From contig WLSJ01000008.1 of assembly GCA_009705865.1 (NCBI GenBank), positions 1-22,178 of the forward strand: a DNA stretch of 22,178 nucleotides. Reading direction: 5' to 3'. Under the pieces are notes generated by a model, which was not told the origin of the DNA, ran no database searches, and worked only from the letters and a program-made list of their open reading frames with translations. The DNA is from Actinomycetota bacterium (lineage in GTDB: Bacteria; Actinomycetota; Acidimicrobiia; Acidimicrobiales; Ilumatobacteraceae). Position 1 is the first letter of the stretch. Every line of letters starts with the position of its first letter. Below are positions 21,595 through 22,178 of the stretch, one piece after another. Position numbers and translations under genes: made by a program.

Positions 21595-22178
21595 ATGCTC
21601 TCTTCACTTGCCCGTTATTGCGTGCGCCATAAGCGTGTCGTTGTCTTTGCAATCTGGATTCCACTGGCCGTCGCCATGGTTTTTGCAAGCTCATCTATGG
21701 GACCAGATTTCCGCACAGAAATGGCGATGCCACAAAGCGAAGCGCGACAAGCCGAACATTTGCTCGCTGCAGCAAACCCCAATCAGGGCGGAGAATCCTC
21801 ACAGTTGGTTTTCCAAGTGACTTCCAACATTGACGACCCTCAGGTAAAAAAAGCAATTACAGATGCAATTGCAGCAGTGGATGCAATTGACCAAGTGGAT
21901 GTCAATTCCCCATATGCCACACAAAGTCAAGTCAACAAAACTCGCACCATTGCATTTGCCTTACTAAGCGTTCCGCGTTTGACGCAATCGCAATACAAAG
22001 TTTTAGGAACACAGATCAAAGCTGCAACAGCACCTCTTCGTGCTTCCGGAATCAACGTTGGTTATGGCGGAATGATTTTCCAACAAATGCAGTTGCCAGA
22101 GACTGAAGCTCTTGGCATCTTGGCCGCAATTGTGATTTTGGTTCTCGCATTCGGTTCCATCATTGCCATGGGTCTTCC
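21595..22178 (+). CDS. MMPL/RND-family transporter, 3'-truncated by window end
   Basis: The frame runs 194 codons from ATG at 21595 to the window end without a stop. It begins MLSSLARYCVRHKRVVVFAIW with a first membrane helix (about 14-34). A soluble periplasm-like loop follows, with a 'DDPQVKKAITDAIAAVDAIDQVD' segment and a TIAFALLSV strand. A second membrane segment starts near 177 (ILAAIVILVLAFGSIIAMG). This is the standard start of MmpL/RND-superfamily lipid or drug exporters in actinobacteria. No strong ribosome binding site or -10 was found before the ATG; the substrate is unknown. Confidence 0.87.
   Translation, partial: MLSSLARYCVRHKRVVVFAIWIPLAVAMVFASSSMGPDFRTEMAMPQSEARQAEHLLAAANPNQGGESSQLVFQVTSNIDDPQVKKAITDAIAAVDAIDQVDVNSPYATQSQVNKTRTIAFALLSVPRLTQSQYKVLGTQIKAATAPLRASGINVGYGGMIFQQMQLPETEALGILAAIVILVLAFGSIIAMGL

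Noticed and set aside
1..22178. Search for tRNA, rRNA, CRISPR array, insertion sequence, phage or restriction genes
   Set aside because: None was seen by reading both strands. The gaps are short and hold only promoter and terminator-like elements.

Overview
This looks like a chromosomal segment of an actinobacterium, probably an aquatic member of the Acidimicrobiia. That placement is an inference from three things. GC content is moderate. The gene families are typical of actinobacteria: an AI-2E exporter, an MpaB/DUF2236 protein, Bax inhibitor-1, an Rv3660c-to-Rv3655c-like Tad pilus block with a DUF4244 pilin, and MprAB-like two-component genes. Many genes also appear to be leaderless, with a -10 hexamer 6-8 nt before the start codon. 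No tRNA, rRNA, CRISPR array, insertion sequence or phage gene was seen. Coding density is very high and genes switch strand often. The largest gap is 159 nt (18350-18508), so no stretch over 300 nt lacks a gene.

Layout. 3-833 (+): the 3' end of a phosphodiester-glycosidase-like gene and a small LapA-like membrane protein. 840-3948 (-): a coupled operon of AI-2E transporter, L-asparaginase II and LACTB2-like metallo-hydrolase, closed by an intrinsic terminator. 3989-4879 (+): MpaB-like oxygenase. 4845-6594 (-): cyclophilin, then a YcaQ-type DNA glycosylase. 6664-6840 (+): a 58-residue DksA-like protein without zinc ligands. 6946-8988 (+): a tightly coupled operon of two ferritin-like proteins and one unknown protein, with a strong hairpin in the leader. 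8999-9808 (-): Bax inhibitor-1 family. 9865-10596 (+): hot-dog/MaoC-like protein. 10602-10949 (-): ABM-domain monooxygenase. 11071-12009 (+): sigma-70 factor. 12010-12984 (-): an exported membrane protein with a His motif. 13032-14003 (+): D-2-hydroxyacid dehydrogenase. 14057-17319 (+): Tad/Flp-type pilus locus. 17402-18349 (-): secreted tandem-repeat protein. 18509-20535 (+): OmpR-type regulator and histidine kinase. 20519-21511 (-): RsgA. 21595-end (+): MMPL/RND transporter, cut by the window end.

How the genes work together. The pilus block contains a MinD/Ssd-like protein, the TadA motor, a fused TadB-TadC platform, a DUF4244 pilin and a TadE-like pseudopilin. Both pilin-type proteins carry a G|QATxE cleavage motif, so a prepilin peptidase must be encoded elsewhere. 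The sensor-regulator pair is divergent from an exported repeat protein, which suggests an envelope-stress circuit, although this is not shown. The best candidate for an undescribed system is the three-gene ferritin-like operon with its structured leader and the adjacent DksA-like microprotein.
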